This document shows positions 9,336 to 18,813 of a stretch of DNA of 64,000 nucleotides, in pieces. Position 1 is the stretch's first letter. The number at the start of each line of letters is the position of its first letter. The notes under the pieces were generated by a model. It saw only the letters and a program-made list of their open reading frames with translations. It was not told where the DNA came from and did not search any database. The translations under genes and the position numbers were made by a program. Location: NCBI RefSeq assembly GCF_001530125.1, contig NZ_LDUG01000019.1:32415-96414 (forward strand), given 5' to 3'. The stretch is from Thiobacillus denitrificans (lineage in GTDB: Bacteria > Pseudomonadota > Gammaproteobacteria > Burkholderiales > Thiobacillaceae).

Positions 9336-12101
9336 CTACCTGCTACGGAGCATCGCCTCGAATTGCGTCGGCGGAAGCGGTTTGGCGTAGAGGTTGCCCT
9401 GCGCATAGTCGCAGCCCGCGGCGGACAGCAAGCTGCGCTGCCCCTCGGTTTCCACGCCTTCCGCGACCACTTTCAGTCCCAGCTCGTGTGCCATCACGAT
9501 GATGGCCTTGGACAGGGCCATATCATTGGGATCCGTCTCAAGGTCGCGCACGAACGAGCGATCGATCTTCAGATAGTCAATGGGAAATTGCTTCAGATAG
9601 GACAGCGAGGAATATCCCGTGCCGAAGTCGTCGATGGCGATCTGGATCCCGGCATCGCGGAGCATGAACAGTTTGTCGATTACATCCGAGTGCGCGTTCA
9701 GCAGCAGACCTTCGGTAATCTCGACGATCAGGTTCTCCCCGGAAAACCCGAGTTCGCGGAAATGGTTCAGCCATGCTTCTGCGTTGACACGGCTTTCCAT
9801 CCTGAATTGAACCGGGGACATGTTGATGCTCACCCTGAAGTCCTTCCCGAATTGCGTGCTCCACTGCTTTGCCCAGTGCGCTGATTCCCTGAATACCCAG
9901 TCGCCGATCTCATGGATGAGCCCGGTTTCTTCCGCAAGCGCAATAAATTCAATCGGATCGACTTGGCCGCGTACGGGATGCTGCCAGCGCAGCAGCGCCT
10001 CGGCCTTGTGGATGCGGCCGGTGGCGAGATCGATGATCGGCTGGAAATGCGTCGTGAACTGCTTGTCCGAGATCGCCTCGCGCAAATCCTTGCTCAATTT
10101 CAGCCTGGCTTGTGCGGCTTCCTGCAACAACGGCGTGAAATGGCTGAAGCGGTTGCGCCCCTGTTTTTTAGCGGCATACATCGCCTGGTCGGCATGCTTC
10201 ATCAGGGTGTCGATATCGCTGGCATCGGTCGGGTACAGGGTGATGCCAATGCTGGCCGAGATGTAGGTCACCTCGTTGCCCAGCTGAAAAGGCTCGGCCA
10301 GCTTTCCGATGATTTTCTGGGCGATGTCCTCGACGTGGCTGCGCCCCGATAGCTCGGTCAGGATGACCGTGAATTCGTCGCCGCCCAAGCGGGCGACCGT
10401 GTCGGCATCGCGAATGCAGCCGCGAATGCGCTGGGCCGCCTCCTGCAGCAGGATGTCGCCCACATCATGCCCCAGCGTATCGTTGACTTCCTTGAATTCG
10501 TCGAGGTCGATCAGCAGCAGCGCCAGTGACAGATCGGCGCGCCGGGATTTGTTGATTTCCAGCTCCAGTCGATCGAGAAATAAGCGCCTGTTGGGCAACT
10601 GCGTCAGCGGGTCGAAATTGGCCTGGCGCTGGATGGTTTCTTCCGCCTGCTTGCGTTCGCTAATGTCGAGGTAGGTTCCAATCACCCGAACGGGCGCATG
10701 GGCCGCATCGCGGGCGGCGACCATGCCGCGGACCTGAATCCACTTCCAGCGCCCATCCTTGCAGCGTTTTCGGTGTTCGTTGGTGAAGGTGTCGCTGCTG
10801 CCGTCAATCAGCGTTTGGCGTGCGGCAGCCAGCCCAGCCATATCGTCCGGATGAATCCGCCGTTCCCAGTCATCCATGTCGGTGCCGATTTCGTCGTCGG
10901 CAAACCCCAGCATGGCCTTGCAACGGCTTGAAAGCAGAATCCGGTTGCCCGGAATATCCAGATCCCACACGCCTGCGCCGGTGCTGTCCAGCGCGAAGCG
11001 CCAGCGTTCCTCCACATCGCGCAGCCTGGCATTGACCTCGGCCAACGCCTGCTTGGACAGGACGAGCTTGCGCACGAGCGGCGCCACCAGCCAGGACAGC
11101 AGCAGCATGCCGGCCAGAACCAGCCCGCCCAGCAACGGCACGATGACCTGGAGTTGCTGTTTGACGGGGCCGAACAGTTTCGCCTGATCGATCTTCAGCA
11201 CCATGCCGGGTCCAAGGGTGCCCATCGGGGTATACGCCGCGACGACGTTCTTGCGCCGATAATCCCGCGTGAACACCGTGCCGGTTTCCCCGTCCAGGGC
11301 ATGACTCATCGGCAACGGCCGACCTTCCACCGTGCGGGCAATGCGCGGGAACACCCGTTGCGTCAGGGTGAGCGGAAAGCACTGCATGTCCTGCTCCAGG
11401 GGGGCGCATACGGCAAGGTCCGCCGTTTTGCCGAGCATTTCCGCATCAGCGATGGCGCGCGTCAGATGCGGCAGGGTGGATTCGGTCCTTGCCGTGCCGA
11501 TGCGGTTTCCCCCTTCGTCCACTACATCGCGGACCACCTGCAGGATCAATTGCCCGTTCCACAACAGGCGCGCCTCGACGTGCGTGTTGAGGGGAACGCT
11601 GAGCGCCGGGTTTTCCGACAGACGGCCCGCGCGCACGATCTCGTTGTCGCGACTGTCCTGAAAGGAGACGCCTGCGAATCCGGTCGGCTGAAGCGACTCC
11701 GCGATCTGCTGCAAGGCCTGGCGGCCGTCTTCGTTGTCCGGCTCCGCCTTGAGCAGCTGCAGGTTATGGATCACGAAAGAACGGGTGGAAACCGTCAGCG
11801 CATTGGTCACGCCCGCGCTGATTTCGCTTTCGAACAGGCGCCGGCCGCTCTGCAACGAGGCTTCCAGGCTTCTGATCAGGATGGACTCCGCCTGTCGCTG
11901 CATCACGGCATAGACGGCGATGCCCGAGGCGAGGGTCAATGCAACCAGGATGAGGCCGCCAACGATGCCGATGCGGTAACTTTCGTGCTGCCGGCCCAAG
12001 CGGTCTCCCTCGGTCTTCGCGTCTCGCATGCCGCCGAGGCGCAAGTGAACGTGATGGTTGAATGTGGTGGATTGTGCTGCGAATTTGAACTTAGCACGCA
12101 T
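9336..12101 (-). CDS. Membrane sensor PAS-GGDEF-EAL protein (c-di-GMP turnover)
   Basis: A 921-residue protein. An N-terminal transmembrane helix (about 45-67) and a second one near residue 320 enclose a periplasmic sensor region of roughly 250 residues. A PAS domain follows (GVWDLDIPGNRILLSS to VIGTYLDISERKQAEE). Next come a GGDEF domain with intact active site (VARLGGDEFTVIL) and RxxD inhibitory site (RDAD), then an EAL domain with KAEALLRW and DDFGTGYSSLSYL. Both catalytic motifs are intact, so synthesis and hydrolysis of c-di-GMP are both possible. A later ATG at 12029 is an alternative start. It appears monocistronic. Confidence 0.92.
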   Translation of the reverse strand: MRAKFKFAAQSTTFNHHVHLRLGGMRDAKTEGDRLGRQHESYRIGIVGGLILVALTLASGIAVYAVMQRQAESILIRSLEASLQSGRRLFESEISAGVTNALTVSTRSFVIHNLQLLKAEPDNEDGRQALQQIAESLQPTGFAGVSFQDSRDNEIVRAGRLSENPALSVPLNTHVEARLLWNGQLILQVVRDVVDEGGNRIGTARTESTLPHLTRAIADAEMLGKTADLAVCAPLEQDMQCFPLTLTQRVFPRIARTVEGRPLPMSHALDGETGTVFTRDYRRKNVVAAYTPMGTLGPGMVLKIDQAKLFGPVKQQLQVIVPLLGGLVLAGMLLLSWLVAPLVRKLVLSKQALAEVNARLRDVEERWRFALDSTGAGVWDLDIPGNRILLSSRCKAMLGFADDEIGTDMDDWERRIHPDDMAGLAAARQTLIDGSSDTFTNEHRKRCKDGRWKWIQVRGMVAARDAAHAPVRVIGTYLDISERKQAEETIQRQANFDPLTQLPNRRLFLDRLELEINKSRRADLSLALLLIDLDEFKEVNDTLGHDVGDILLQEAAQRIRGCIRDADTVARLGGDEFTVILTELSGRSHVEDIAQKIIGKLAEPFQLGNEVTYISASIGITLYPTDASDIDTLMKHADQAMYAAKKQGRNRFSHFTPLLQEAAQARLKLSKDLREAISDKQFTTHFQPIIDLATGRIHKAEALLRWQHPVRGQVDPIEFIALAEETGLIHEIGDWVFRESAHWAKQWSTQFGKDFRVSINMSPVQFRMESRVNAEAWLNHFRELGFSGENLIVEITEGLLLNAHSDVIDKLFMLRDAGIQIAIDDFGTGYSSLSYLKQFPIDYLKIDRSFVRDLETDPNDMALSKAIIVMAHELGLKVVAEGVETEGQRSLLSAAGCDYAQGNLYAKPLPPTQFEAMLRSR

Positions 12102-12235
12102 CCCGGGAAAGGTTAAGTGCGCCCGGCCAGGGGCGCATGCGGCACTGGGAGGTGCGGATCAGAATCTGTGCAACACAGAGTCTACGCTTGGGCGTGCCGA
12201 CCGATTCGCTGTTCGCCGCGTCCGTTCAAACTTGT

Positions 12236-12425
12236 CGCTGCGAGCGTAGCGAAGCAACCCAGTCTGTGAAATGCCGTGAAGCATCTTTGATGTTTAAACC
12301 TTCACTGGACTGCTGACCGTTGGCCGGGCTAGCCCCGACCAACGGTCAGCAGTCCAGTGAAACACTCACTACTCAGGCGTGCTTCGCGCTGAATTCAACT
12401 GGATTGCTTCGCTGCGCTCGCAGCG
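12236..12425. repeat. Nested palindromic repeat in the 12102-12442 gap
   Basis: This non-coding gap holds two nested inverted repeats. The outer arms are 28 bp (12236-12263 and 12398-12425), matching at 26 of 28 positions and carrying the GCGAAGCAA-type core found in many dispersed bacterial repeats. Inside is a perfect 23-bp hairpin (12301-12323 with 12339-12361) around a central GGGCTAGCCC palindrome. There is no T-tract, so it is not an ordinary terminator. I see no gene in the gap. Confidence 0.85.
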
Positions 12426-12442
12426 ACGGCGAACCACAACTC

Positions 12443-13870
12443 TTACGCATACCCCCCATGCCGATGCATCGGCGCCAGCACAATATCCTCGTGATAGTGA
12501 TTGTGCAGCGCATCGAGAAGCTTCGCGTGGATACCGCCGAAGCCACCGTTGCTCATCATCAGCACGTGGTCGCCGGGGCGGGCGTCTGCCACCAGCTGGC
12601 TCACCAAGCTGTCGAGATCGTCGAACACGCGTGCCTTGTTGCCCAGCGGCGCCAGGGCCTCGGCTGCGTCCCAGCCGAGGTTGGCGCCGTAGCAGTAGAC
12701 GAGGTCGGCAAAGGCGAGGCTCGCGGGTAACGCGGCTTTCATGACGCCGAGCTTCATGGTGTTGGAGCGCGGCTCCAGCACGGCAAGGATGCGTGCGCGG
12801 CCGACCTTCGCCCGCAGGCCTTCGACGGTGGTGGTGATCGCGGTGGGGTGGTGGGCGAAGTCGTCGTAGACGGTGATGCCGTGGACGGCGCCGCGAATTT
12901 CCATGCGGCGCTTGACGTTCTCGAAGCGGCTCAAGGCATCGATCGCGACGGCGGCGGGCACGCCGGCGTGACGCGCGGCGGCAATCGAAGCGAGTGCGTT
13001 CATGCGGTTGTGCTCACCCATCAGCGCCCACTTCACGCGGCCCTGCAATGCACCGTCGAAGAAGACGTCGAAGTGGCCGTTCGAATCGACTTCGCCGGCG
13101 GTCCAACCGCCCGCGCCGTCGGAGCGGCCATTAGGATTGGCGCCGCCGAAGCGCTCGACCGGGGTCCACAGACCGCGCTCGAACACGCGGTCGAGGTTGG
13201 CGTCGGTGCCATTGGCGACGATGAGGCCGTTGCCCGGAACGGTGCGCACCAGGTGATGGAACTGGATTTCGATGGCGGCCAGGTCGGGGAAGATGTCGGC
13301 GTGGTCGTATTCGAGGTTGTTGAGGATGACGCTGCGCGGGCGGTAGTGGACGAATTTGGAACGCTTGTCGAAGAAGGCGGTGTCGTATTCGTCGGCCTCG
13401 ATGACGAAGAAGGGGCTGTCGGTGAGCCGCGCGGACAGGCCGAAGTTCTGCGGGATGCCGCCGATGAGGAAGCCGGGGCGCATGCGCGCGTCGTCGAGGA
13501 TCCACGCCAGCATGGCGGCGGTGGTGGTCTTGCCGTGGGTGCCGGCCACCGCCAATACCCATTTGTCACGCAGCACGTTGTCGGCCAGCCACTGCGGGCC
13601 GGAGGTGTAGGGCAGGCCGCGTTCGAGGAGGGCTTCCATCAGCGGATTGCCGCGGGTGACGACGTTGCCGACGACGAAGATGTCGGCGCCGATGTTGGCC
13701 TGGCTGGCGTCCCAGCCTTCGGTCAGTTCGATGCCGAGGGCGCGCAACTGGTCGGACATCGGCGGGTAGACGTTGGCGTCGCAGCCAGTGACAGTGTGCC
13801 CCGCGTTGCGGGCAATGGCGGCGAGGCCGCCCATGAAGGTGCCGCAGATGCCAAGGATGTGGAGGTGCAT
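12443..13870 (-). CDS. mpl: UDP-N-acetylmuramate:L-alanyl-gamma-D-glutamyl-meso-diaminopimelate ligase
   Basis: Recycles murein tripeptide by joining it to UDP-MurNAc in the cytoplasm. The 475-residue Mur ligase starts with the Rossmann motif HILGICGTFMGGLA. It has the ATP loop AGTHGKTTTAAML, the VIEADEYDTAFFDKRSKF motif, HNRMNALA and a C-terminal domain with VYDDFAHHPTAI. The GICGTFMG variant distinguishes Mpl from MurC (usually GIGG). Its start lies 35 bases beyond the kinase stop on the same strand. Confidence 0.95.
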   Translation of the reverse strand: MHLHILGICGTFMGGLAAIARNAGHTVTGCDANVYPPMSDQLRALGIELTEGWDASQANIGADIFVVGNVVTRGNPLMEALLERGLPYTSGPQWLADNVLRDKWVLAVAGTHGKTTTAAMLAWILDDARMRPGFLIGGIPQNFGLSARLTDSPFFVIEADEYDTAFFDKRSKFVHYRPRSVILNNLEYDHADIFPDLAAIEIQFHHLVRTVPGNGLIVANGTDANLDRVFERGLWTPVERFGGANPNGRSDGAGGWTAGEVDSNGHFDVFFDGALQGRVKWALMGEHNRMNALASIAAARHAGVPAAVAIDALSRFENVKRRMEIRGAVHGITVYDDFAHHPTAITTTVEGLRAKVGRARILAVLEPRSNTMKLGVMKAALPASLAFADLVYCYGANLGWDAAEALAPLGNKARVFDDLDSLVSQLVADARPGDHVLMMSNGGFGGIHAKLLDALHNHYHEDIVLAPMHRHGGYA

Positions 13871-13905
13871 GATCTTGTGGGGTCAGGGGTTGATTTTGGC
13901 GCGGA

Positions 13906-15822
13906 TTATCCCACAGCCGCGGCGCGCGCCTGCTGGATCAAATGGGTCAGCAGGGCGCGCAGTTTGGCGGGGCGCAGCGGCTTGTGCAGCAGCGGGAAGC
14001 CGGCCTGGCTGATGCGCAGGATGGTGTCGGGCGCGGTGTCGCCGGTGACCACGATGGCGGGGATGTCGTGGCCGTACTTTTGCCGCAGGCGGGTGATGAC
14101 TTCGATGCCGTCGGTGTCGTCGGGCAGGCGGTAATCCGACACGATGACGTCGGGCACGCGGGCGAGGCTGTCGAGCCATTGTTCGGCTTCGTCGGTGCTG
14201 CGCGCGGTGACCAGGTCGACCCCCCAGTTGTCGAACAGTTCGGCCATGCCGCGCAGAATCGCGCGCTCGTCGTCGACCAGCAGCACCAGCGCGTCGGCCG
14301 GGATTGGGCCGGGTGCGCCGGCGGTGATGGTTGGCTCGACCAGCCGGGCGTCGCCGCACGGCACATCGATGCTGAACATCGAGCCGTGGTCCAGGCGCGA
14401 GCGCAAATCCACCCGGTGCCCCAGCAGCCGCGCAAGGCGCGAGACGATGGCAAGCCCGAGCCCCAGTCCCTTGCTGCGGTCGCGCGCCGGATTGTGCAGC
14501 TGCACGAATTCGTGGAACACGTTTTCCTGCTGGTCCGGCGGGATGCCGCGCCCGGTGTCGATCACGCTGAGGCGCACCATGCGGCCGCGGCGGCGGCAGG
14601 CCACCAGCACGCCGCCGTCGTCGGTATAGCGGATGGCGTTGGCGATCAGGTTGACCAGGATGCGCTCGATCAGCAGCGGGTCGCTGTACAGCGTGATGTC
14701 GCAGGGGCGAAAGCGCAGCCGCAGACGCCGTTCTGCCGCCACCGCACCGAACTGCTGTTCGAGATCGCACAGCATCTTCTGCAGCGGGAAGTGCACCGGA
14801 TGGACTTCGATGGTGCCTGCATCCAGTCGCGAAATATCCAGCAGCGCGTTGAACAGCAGTTCCAACGCCGCGGTGGAGGCTTCGATGTTTTCGATCAGGG
14901 TTTGCGCTTCGGTCTGCTGGTTGCGCGCCTTCAGCGCGGCGACAAACAGCGACAACGCGTGCAGCGGCTGCCGCAGGTCGTGGCTAGCGGCAGCAAAGAA
15001 GCGCGATCTGGCGTGATGGGCGCGCTCGGCCATGTCCTTTTTTGCGGCAAGGTGGGCGGTGGCCTCGCGGATGCGCTGTTCCAGTTCGCCGCGGTGCGCC
15101 TGCAGGGCCTCGGCCATGGTGTTTACCCCGGCCGCCAGCGCGCCGACTTCGCCCGTCGGCGGCAACTGCGCGCGCGCCGTGATGTCGTGGCACGCAAGTC
15201 GCCCCACCACCTGCCCGACATGCCGCAGCTGTCCGGCTAGGCGGGTGGACAGGCGCCAGGCCAGCACGCCGGTCAGCAGCAGCGCCGCCAGCATCAGCAG
15301 GGCGGCGTGGATCAGCGTCTCGCGCTTGAAGATGCTGATCTGGTCGCGCGATACGCCGACTTCCGCGCGCCCGAGGAGGCCGTCGACGGGCGCGCCGCGG
15401 GTGGCGAAGAGGCGGTCGTTGCGAGCGTCGGCGGCGGGCAAGCGAATCTCGATGCGTTGCCGGTAATGGTCAGCCAAGACAGCTGCGTGCAGGGTGTCGC
15501 CGGTGCTGGCGACCAGCTGCCCGCCGGCATCGGTGACGCGGGCATAGGACAGCTGGTTGGTGTCGGTCTCGGTTTTGAGCAGCGCATCCATCTGCGCGGT
15601 GTCGCCGCTCACCAGTGCGTACGGCAAGATGTCGCCCAGATGGCGGGCGGCGTGGGCGGCACGCGCATGCATGGCGTCTTCGGCGGCGTCGAGCGTTTGC
15701 GAGGTGAAATAGGCCACCATCCCGAATTCGGTCAGCATGGCGGGGAGCAGGGCAATCACCAGCATGCGGCTGCGGATGCTGGAACGTGACAGCCGGTTGA
15801 ACAGGGCGCGTATGTAATTCAC
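13906..15822 (-). CDS. Hybrid sensor histidine kinase with C-terminal receiver
   Basis: A 638-residue inner-membrane kinase. Transmembrane helices at about 20-40 and 172-192 enclose a periplasmic sensor of about 130 residues; a HAMP-like linker follows. The HisKA phosphosite is ASHDLRQPLHAL (His281). The ATPase domain has NLIANAIRYT, DTGRGIPPDQ and GLGLGLAI. A receiver domain (about 515-630) has LLVDDERAIL and the phospho-acceptor in VIVSDYRLPDD. The coding start follows the regulator gene stop by 7 bases. The ligand is unknown. Confidence 0.93.
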   Translation of the reverse strand: MNYIRALFNRLSRSSIRSRMLVIALLPAMLTEFGMVAYFTSQTLDAAEDAMHARAAHAARHLGDILPYALVSGDTAQMDALLKTETDTNQLSYARVTDAGGQLVASTGDTLHAAVLADHYRQRIEIRLPAADARNDRLFATRGAPVDGLLGRAEVGVSRDQISIFKRETLIHAALLMLAALLLTGVLAWRLSTRLAGQLRHVGQVVGRLACHDITARAQLPPTGEVGALAAGVNTMAEALQAHRGELEQRIREATAHLAAKKDMAERAHHARSRFFAAASHDLRQPLHALSLFVAALKARNQQTEAQTLIENIEASTAALELLFNALLDISRLDAGTIEVHPVHFPLQKMLCDLEQQFGAVAAERRLRLRFRPCDITLYSDPLLIERILVNLIANAIRYTDDGGVLVACRRRGRMVRLSVIDTGRGIPPDQQENVFHEFVQLHNPARDRSKGLGLGLAIVSRLARLLGHRVDLRSRLDHGSMFSIDVPCGDARLVEPTITAGAPGPIPADALVLLVDDERAILRGMAELFDNWGVDLVTARSTDEAEQWLDSLARVPDVIVSDYRLPDDTDGIEVITRLRQKYGHDIPAIVVTGDTAPDTILRISQAGFPLLHKPLRPAKLRALLTHLIQQARAAAVG

Positions 15823-15829
15823 GGGACGC

Positions 15830-16468
15830 TTACGGTTTCTGCATCAGCCGCTGGATCTCGAGCACGGCTTCGGTGCGGTTGGTGACGCCAAAGGCGCGAA
15901 AGATCGCTGCAATGTGAACTTTTACCGTACTTTCCGACATTGCGAGCATGCCGGCGATGGCCTTGTTGGCGCAGCCTTGTGCCAGCAGGCGCGCGACTTC
16001 AAGCTGGCGCGCCGTCAACCCGCAGTGCTGCAGAGCAGCGCAAGCGGCGGCGCCTGTGTGTGGGCTGCAATAGCTGTCGCCCAGGCTGGCCGGCACGTAG
16101 AGGTCGCCGGCCAGTACCTGCCGCAATGCGGCCAGCATCACCGCGGTGGAGGCGGCCTTGGGAATGAAGCCGAGCGCGCCGGCTTCCAGCGCGCTGCGCA
16201 TGTCATGCGCCGATTCTGACGCGGATAAAACCACCAGCGGAATCTCGGGAAAGCGGCTGCGGAACTGCGTGATCCCCTGCATGCCGGCGAAACCCGGCAT
16301 GTTCAGATCCACCAGCGCCAGATCGAGGTCGGCATGCAGGGCGGCCTGTGCAAACAGGCTGGGATAATCGTGGGCGTCGATGATCTCGACCGGCGGTGTC
16401 AGCTGCGACAAGACCTGTCGTACCCCCTCGCGCATCAGCGGGTGGTCGTCGGCCAATAGGGTTTTCAT
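15830..16468 (-). CDS. NarL/LuxR-type response regulator
   Basis: A 212-residue DNA-binding regulator. The receiver domain has ADDHPLMREGV at the N-terminus and the phospho-acceptor Asp54 in LVDLNMPGFAG. A C-terminal LuxR helix-turn-helix follows (GLTARQLEVARLLAQGCANKAIAGML, residues about 145-171). It is the expected partner of the hybrid kinase encoded immediately downstream, and probably receives phosphate from its HisKA or receiver domain. Target genes cannot be read from the sequence. Confidence 0.93.
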   Translation of the reverse strand: MKTLLADDHPLMREGVRQVLSQLTPPVEIIDAHDYPSLFAQAALHADLDLALVDLNMPGFAGMQGITQFRSRFPEIPLVVLSASESAHDMRSALEAGALGFIPKAASTAVMLAALRQVLAGDLYVPASLGDSYCSPHTGAAACAALQHCGLTARQLEVARLLAQGCANKAIAGMLAMSESTVKVHIAAIFRAFGVTNRTEAVLEIQRLMQKP

Positions 16469-16528
16469 AAGGGCGCTCCCTGCATGGCAGGAATTCTAGC
16501 GCCCCGTGCGGTTTCGTGCGCAGCAGAA

Positions 16529-17035
16529 TTAGGGGCCTGTTTTCAGGCTGATCTTTTTGCCGCGCACCATGCGCATGCCTTCGTCGATGGCCGCTTCCAG
16601 GTAACCGAAATAGTAGTCCGCGATCAGCAGGCCGACGATGGCTTCGCTGGTCGCCGTGCCGCGGGGATCGAACACCATGACGGTGGGCACGATGGATACC
16701 TTGTTGGCGCGGGCGAACGCGCCTTCGGTGGTGGGTTTGCCGTCGAATCCGGTCAGGCTGGCGGTGGAATTGATATTGACTTCGCGGATGATGACGCGGC
16801 TGTGGTAGCCCGGGTCCATGTGCATGGGCACCAGGTATTCGCGCTTGGCGCGCTCGCAATACGGGCAGGTGGGGCTGGTGAACAGCACCAGGATGGGCAC
16901 CTGGCGCTGGGCGGCAGTGCGCGCGTCGGCGTGGAAATTCTTCGCCTGGACCAGGCTGTCCATCGCTCGGGCAGGGCCGGTTAGCGCCAGCCCCCATGCT
17001 AAAATCAAGGTCCAGATTGCGATCATTCGCATCAT
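16529..17035 (-). CDS. Exported thioredoxin-fold protein with CPYC motif
   Basis: A 168-residue protein with an N-terminal signal ([20 protein letters not shown]), then a thioredoxin fold with the redox pair CPYC in [17 protein letters not shown] and a cis-Pro region [11 protein letters not shown]. It resembles SoxW-like and other periplasmic thioredoxins, but no sox genes are near. The start at 17035 is chosen because AAGGA lies 8 bases upstream and the signal peptide begins there. The frame is open further upstream, over hemC, without features. It is divergent from hemC. Confidence 0.85.
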   Translation of the reverse strand: MMRMIAIWTLILAWGLALTGPARAMDSLVQAKNFHADARTAAQRQVPILVLFTSPTCPYCERAKREYLVPMHMDPGYHSRVIIREVNINSTASLTGFDGKPTTEGAFARANKVSIVPTVMVFDPRGTATSEAIVGLLIADYYFGYLEAAIDEGMRMVRGKKISLKTGP

Positions 17036-17125
17036 GTTTGTCGTTCCTTCAGGTGGATGCGGATACGTCATGGTCACGAGTGTCGCGTCATCCTTTGCCA
17101 AATCAAACAGTCCATTTTTACCGCC

Positions 17126-18049
17126 ATGCTTACATTGACCATCGCTTCTCGTGAAAGTGCCCTTGCCATGTGGCAGGCGGAGCATATTCGCGACCGCCTC
17201 TCCGTACTGCATCCCGGCTGTACGGTGAACATTCTGGGCATGACTACGCGCGGCGACCAGATCCTCGACGTCACGCTGTCCAAGATTGGCGGCAAGGGCC
17301 TGTTCGTCAAGGAGCTCGAAGTCGCACTGGAAGCGGGGCAGGCCGACCTGGCGGTGCATTCGATGAAGGACGTGCCGATGGAGCTGCCGCCCGGGTTCGA
17401 CCTGGCGGTGATCGGCGAGCGCGAGGATCCGCGCGACGCCTTCGTGTCGAACCAGTACGCGCGCCTATCCGACCTGCCGCCAGGTGGCGTGGTCGGCACC
17501 TCCAGCCTGCGCCGCGAAGCGCAGCTGCGCGCGCGCTACCCGCACTTGACGGTGAAGCCGCTGCGCGGCAACGTCGGCACCCGCCTGAAAAAGCTCGACG
17601 AGGGCCAGTTCGACGCGATTCTGCTGGCTGCCGCCGGCCTCAAGCGGCTCGGCCTGGGCGACCGCATCAAAAGTTTATTGAGTGTGGAAGACAGCATTCC
17701 CGCCGCCGGCCAGGGCGCGCTCGGCATCGAAATCCGCAGCGGAAATTTCGAAGTGGCGGCCATGCTCGCCGCGCTCAACCACCCCGAGACCGCCGCCTGC
17801 GTGCGCGCCGAACGCCAGGTCAGCCGCGTGCTCGGTGGCAGTTGCCAGGTGCCGCTGGGCGCGCACGCGGTGCTGCAGGACGGCCGGCTGGTGCTGAACG
17901 GTTTCGTGGCGAATCCGGACGGCAGCAGCTTCATCCATGACGCTGCGACAGGCGACGTAGCCGATCCCGAAGCGGTCGGCCAGCAGCTGGCCGACAAGCT
18001 GCTGGCGCAGGGTGCGCGCGCCATTCTCGACGCCCTGCCACCCGCATGA
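17126..18049 (+). CDS. hemC: Porphobilinogen deaminase (hydroxymethylbilane synthase)
   Basis: Polymerises four porphobilinogens to hydroxymethylbilane in tetrapyrrole synthesis. The 307-residue protein starts [18 protein letters not shown]. It has [22 protein letters not shown] and the dipyrromethane cofactor Cys in [13 protein letters not shown]. The ATG at 17126 gives the family-standard N-terminus. The stop overlaps hemD by 4 bases (ATGA), and hemC-hemD-hemX-hemY run as one operon. Confidence 0.97.
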   Translation: MLTLTIASRESALAMWQAEHIRDRLSVLHPGCTVNILGMTTRGDQILDVTLSKIGGKGLFVKELEVALEAGQADLAVHSMKDVPMELPPGFDLAVIGEREDPRDAFVSNQYARLSDLPPGGVVGTSSLRREAQLRARYPHLTVKPLRGNVGTRLKKLDEGQFDAILLAAAGLKRLGLGDRIKSLLSVEDSIPAAGQGALGIEIRSGNFEVAAMLAALNHPETAACVRAERQVSRVLGGSCQVPLGAHAVLQDGRLVLNGFVANPDGSSFIHDAATGDVADPEAVGQQLADKLLAQGARAILDALPPA

Positions 18050-18813
18050 CCCAACCGCTGGCCGGCCGCACGGTGCTGGTGACGCGGCCGGCCCGGCAGG
18101 CGGCGGCACTGGTGCAGGCGATCCGCGCGGCGGGCGGCACCGCATTCGAGTTTCCCGCGCTCGATGTCGAGGCGCTGCCGCTGGATCAATTGAGCGAGCC
18201 GCTGGCGCGGCTGGCAGCGGCCGACATTGCGATTTTCATCAGCCCCAATGCGGCGCAATTCGGCATGGCCGCAATCCGCGCGAGCGGCACGCTGCCCGAC
18301 GCCATCCGGGTTTTCGCCGTCGGACCCGGCACCGCGCGCGCGCTGCAGGCGCAGGGTGTCGGCGGCATCATCACGCCGGACGGCCAGGACAGCGAAGCGC
18401 TGCTGGCGCTGCCGCAACTGCAGGACGTGGCGGGTAAGCGGGTGGTGATCGTGCGCGGCGTCGGCGGCCGCGCGCTGCTGGCCGACACCCTCGCCGCGCG
18501 CGGCGCGCAAGTGGCGTTCATGGAGTGCTACCGGCGCGTGCGGCCACAGGCGGATGCCGCGCCGTTGCTGGCGCGCTGGCAGGCGGGCAGAATAGCCGCG
18601 GTGACCGTCACCAGCGCCGAGACGCTGCACAATCTGGCGGCGCTGCTGGGCGAGGCGGGCAGGCCGCTGCTGGCAGCTACCCCGCTTTTCGCCCCGCATG
18701 AGAAAATTGCCGAGGCGGCCCGCCGCTTTGGTATTGCACAGGTCATTGCCACCCCGGGTGGCGATGACGGTCTGGTAGACGGTCTGGTTAACTGGTTCAG
18801 GAACACCCCATGA
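18046..18813 (+). CDS. hemD: Uroporphyrinogen-III synthase
   Basis: Cyclises hydroxymethylbilane with inversion of ring D. This 255-residue protein is weakly conserved, as is usual for the family. It has the N-terminal [34 protein letters not shown] and a late [17 protein letters not shown] motif. It overlaps hemC upstream and hemX downstream by 4 bases each, so translation of the operon is coupled. Confidence 0.93.
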   Translation: MTQPLAGRTVLVTRPARQAAALVQAIRAAGGTAFEFPALDVEALPLDQLSEPLARLAAADIAIFISPNAAQFGMAAIRASGTLPDAIRVFAVGPGTARALQAQGVGGIITPDGQDSEALLALPQLQDVAGKRVVIVRGVGGRALLADTLAARGAQVAFMECYRRVRPQADAAPLLARWQAGRIAAVTVTSAETLHNLAALLGEAGRPLLAATPLFAPHEKIAEAARRFGIAQVIATPGGDDGLVDGLVNWFRNTP

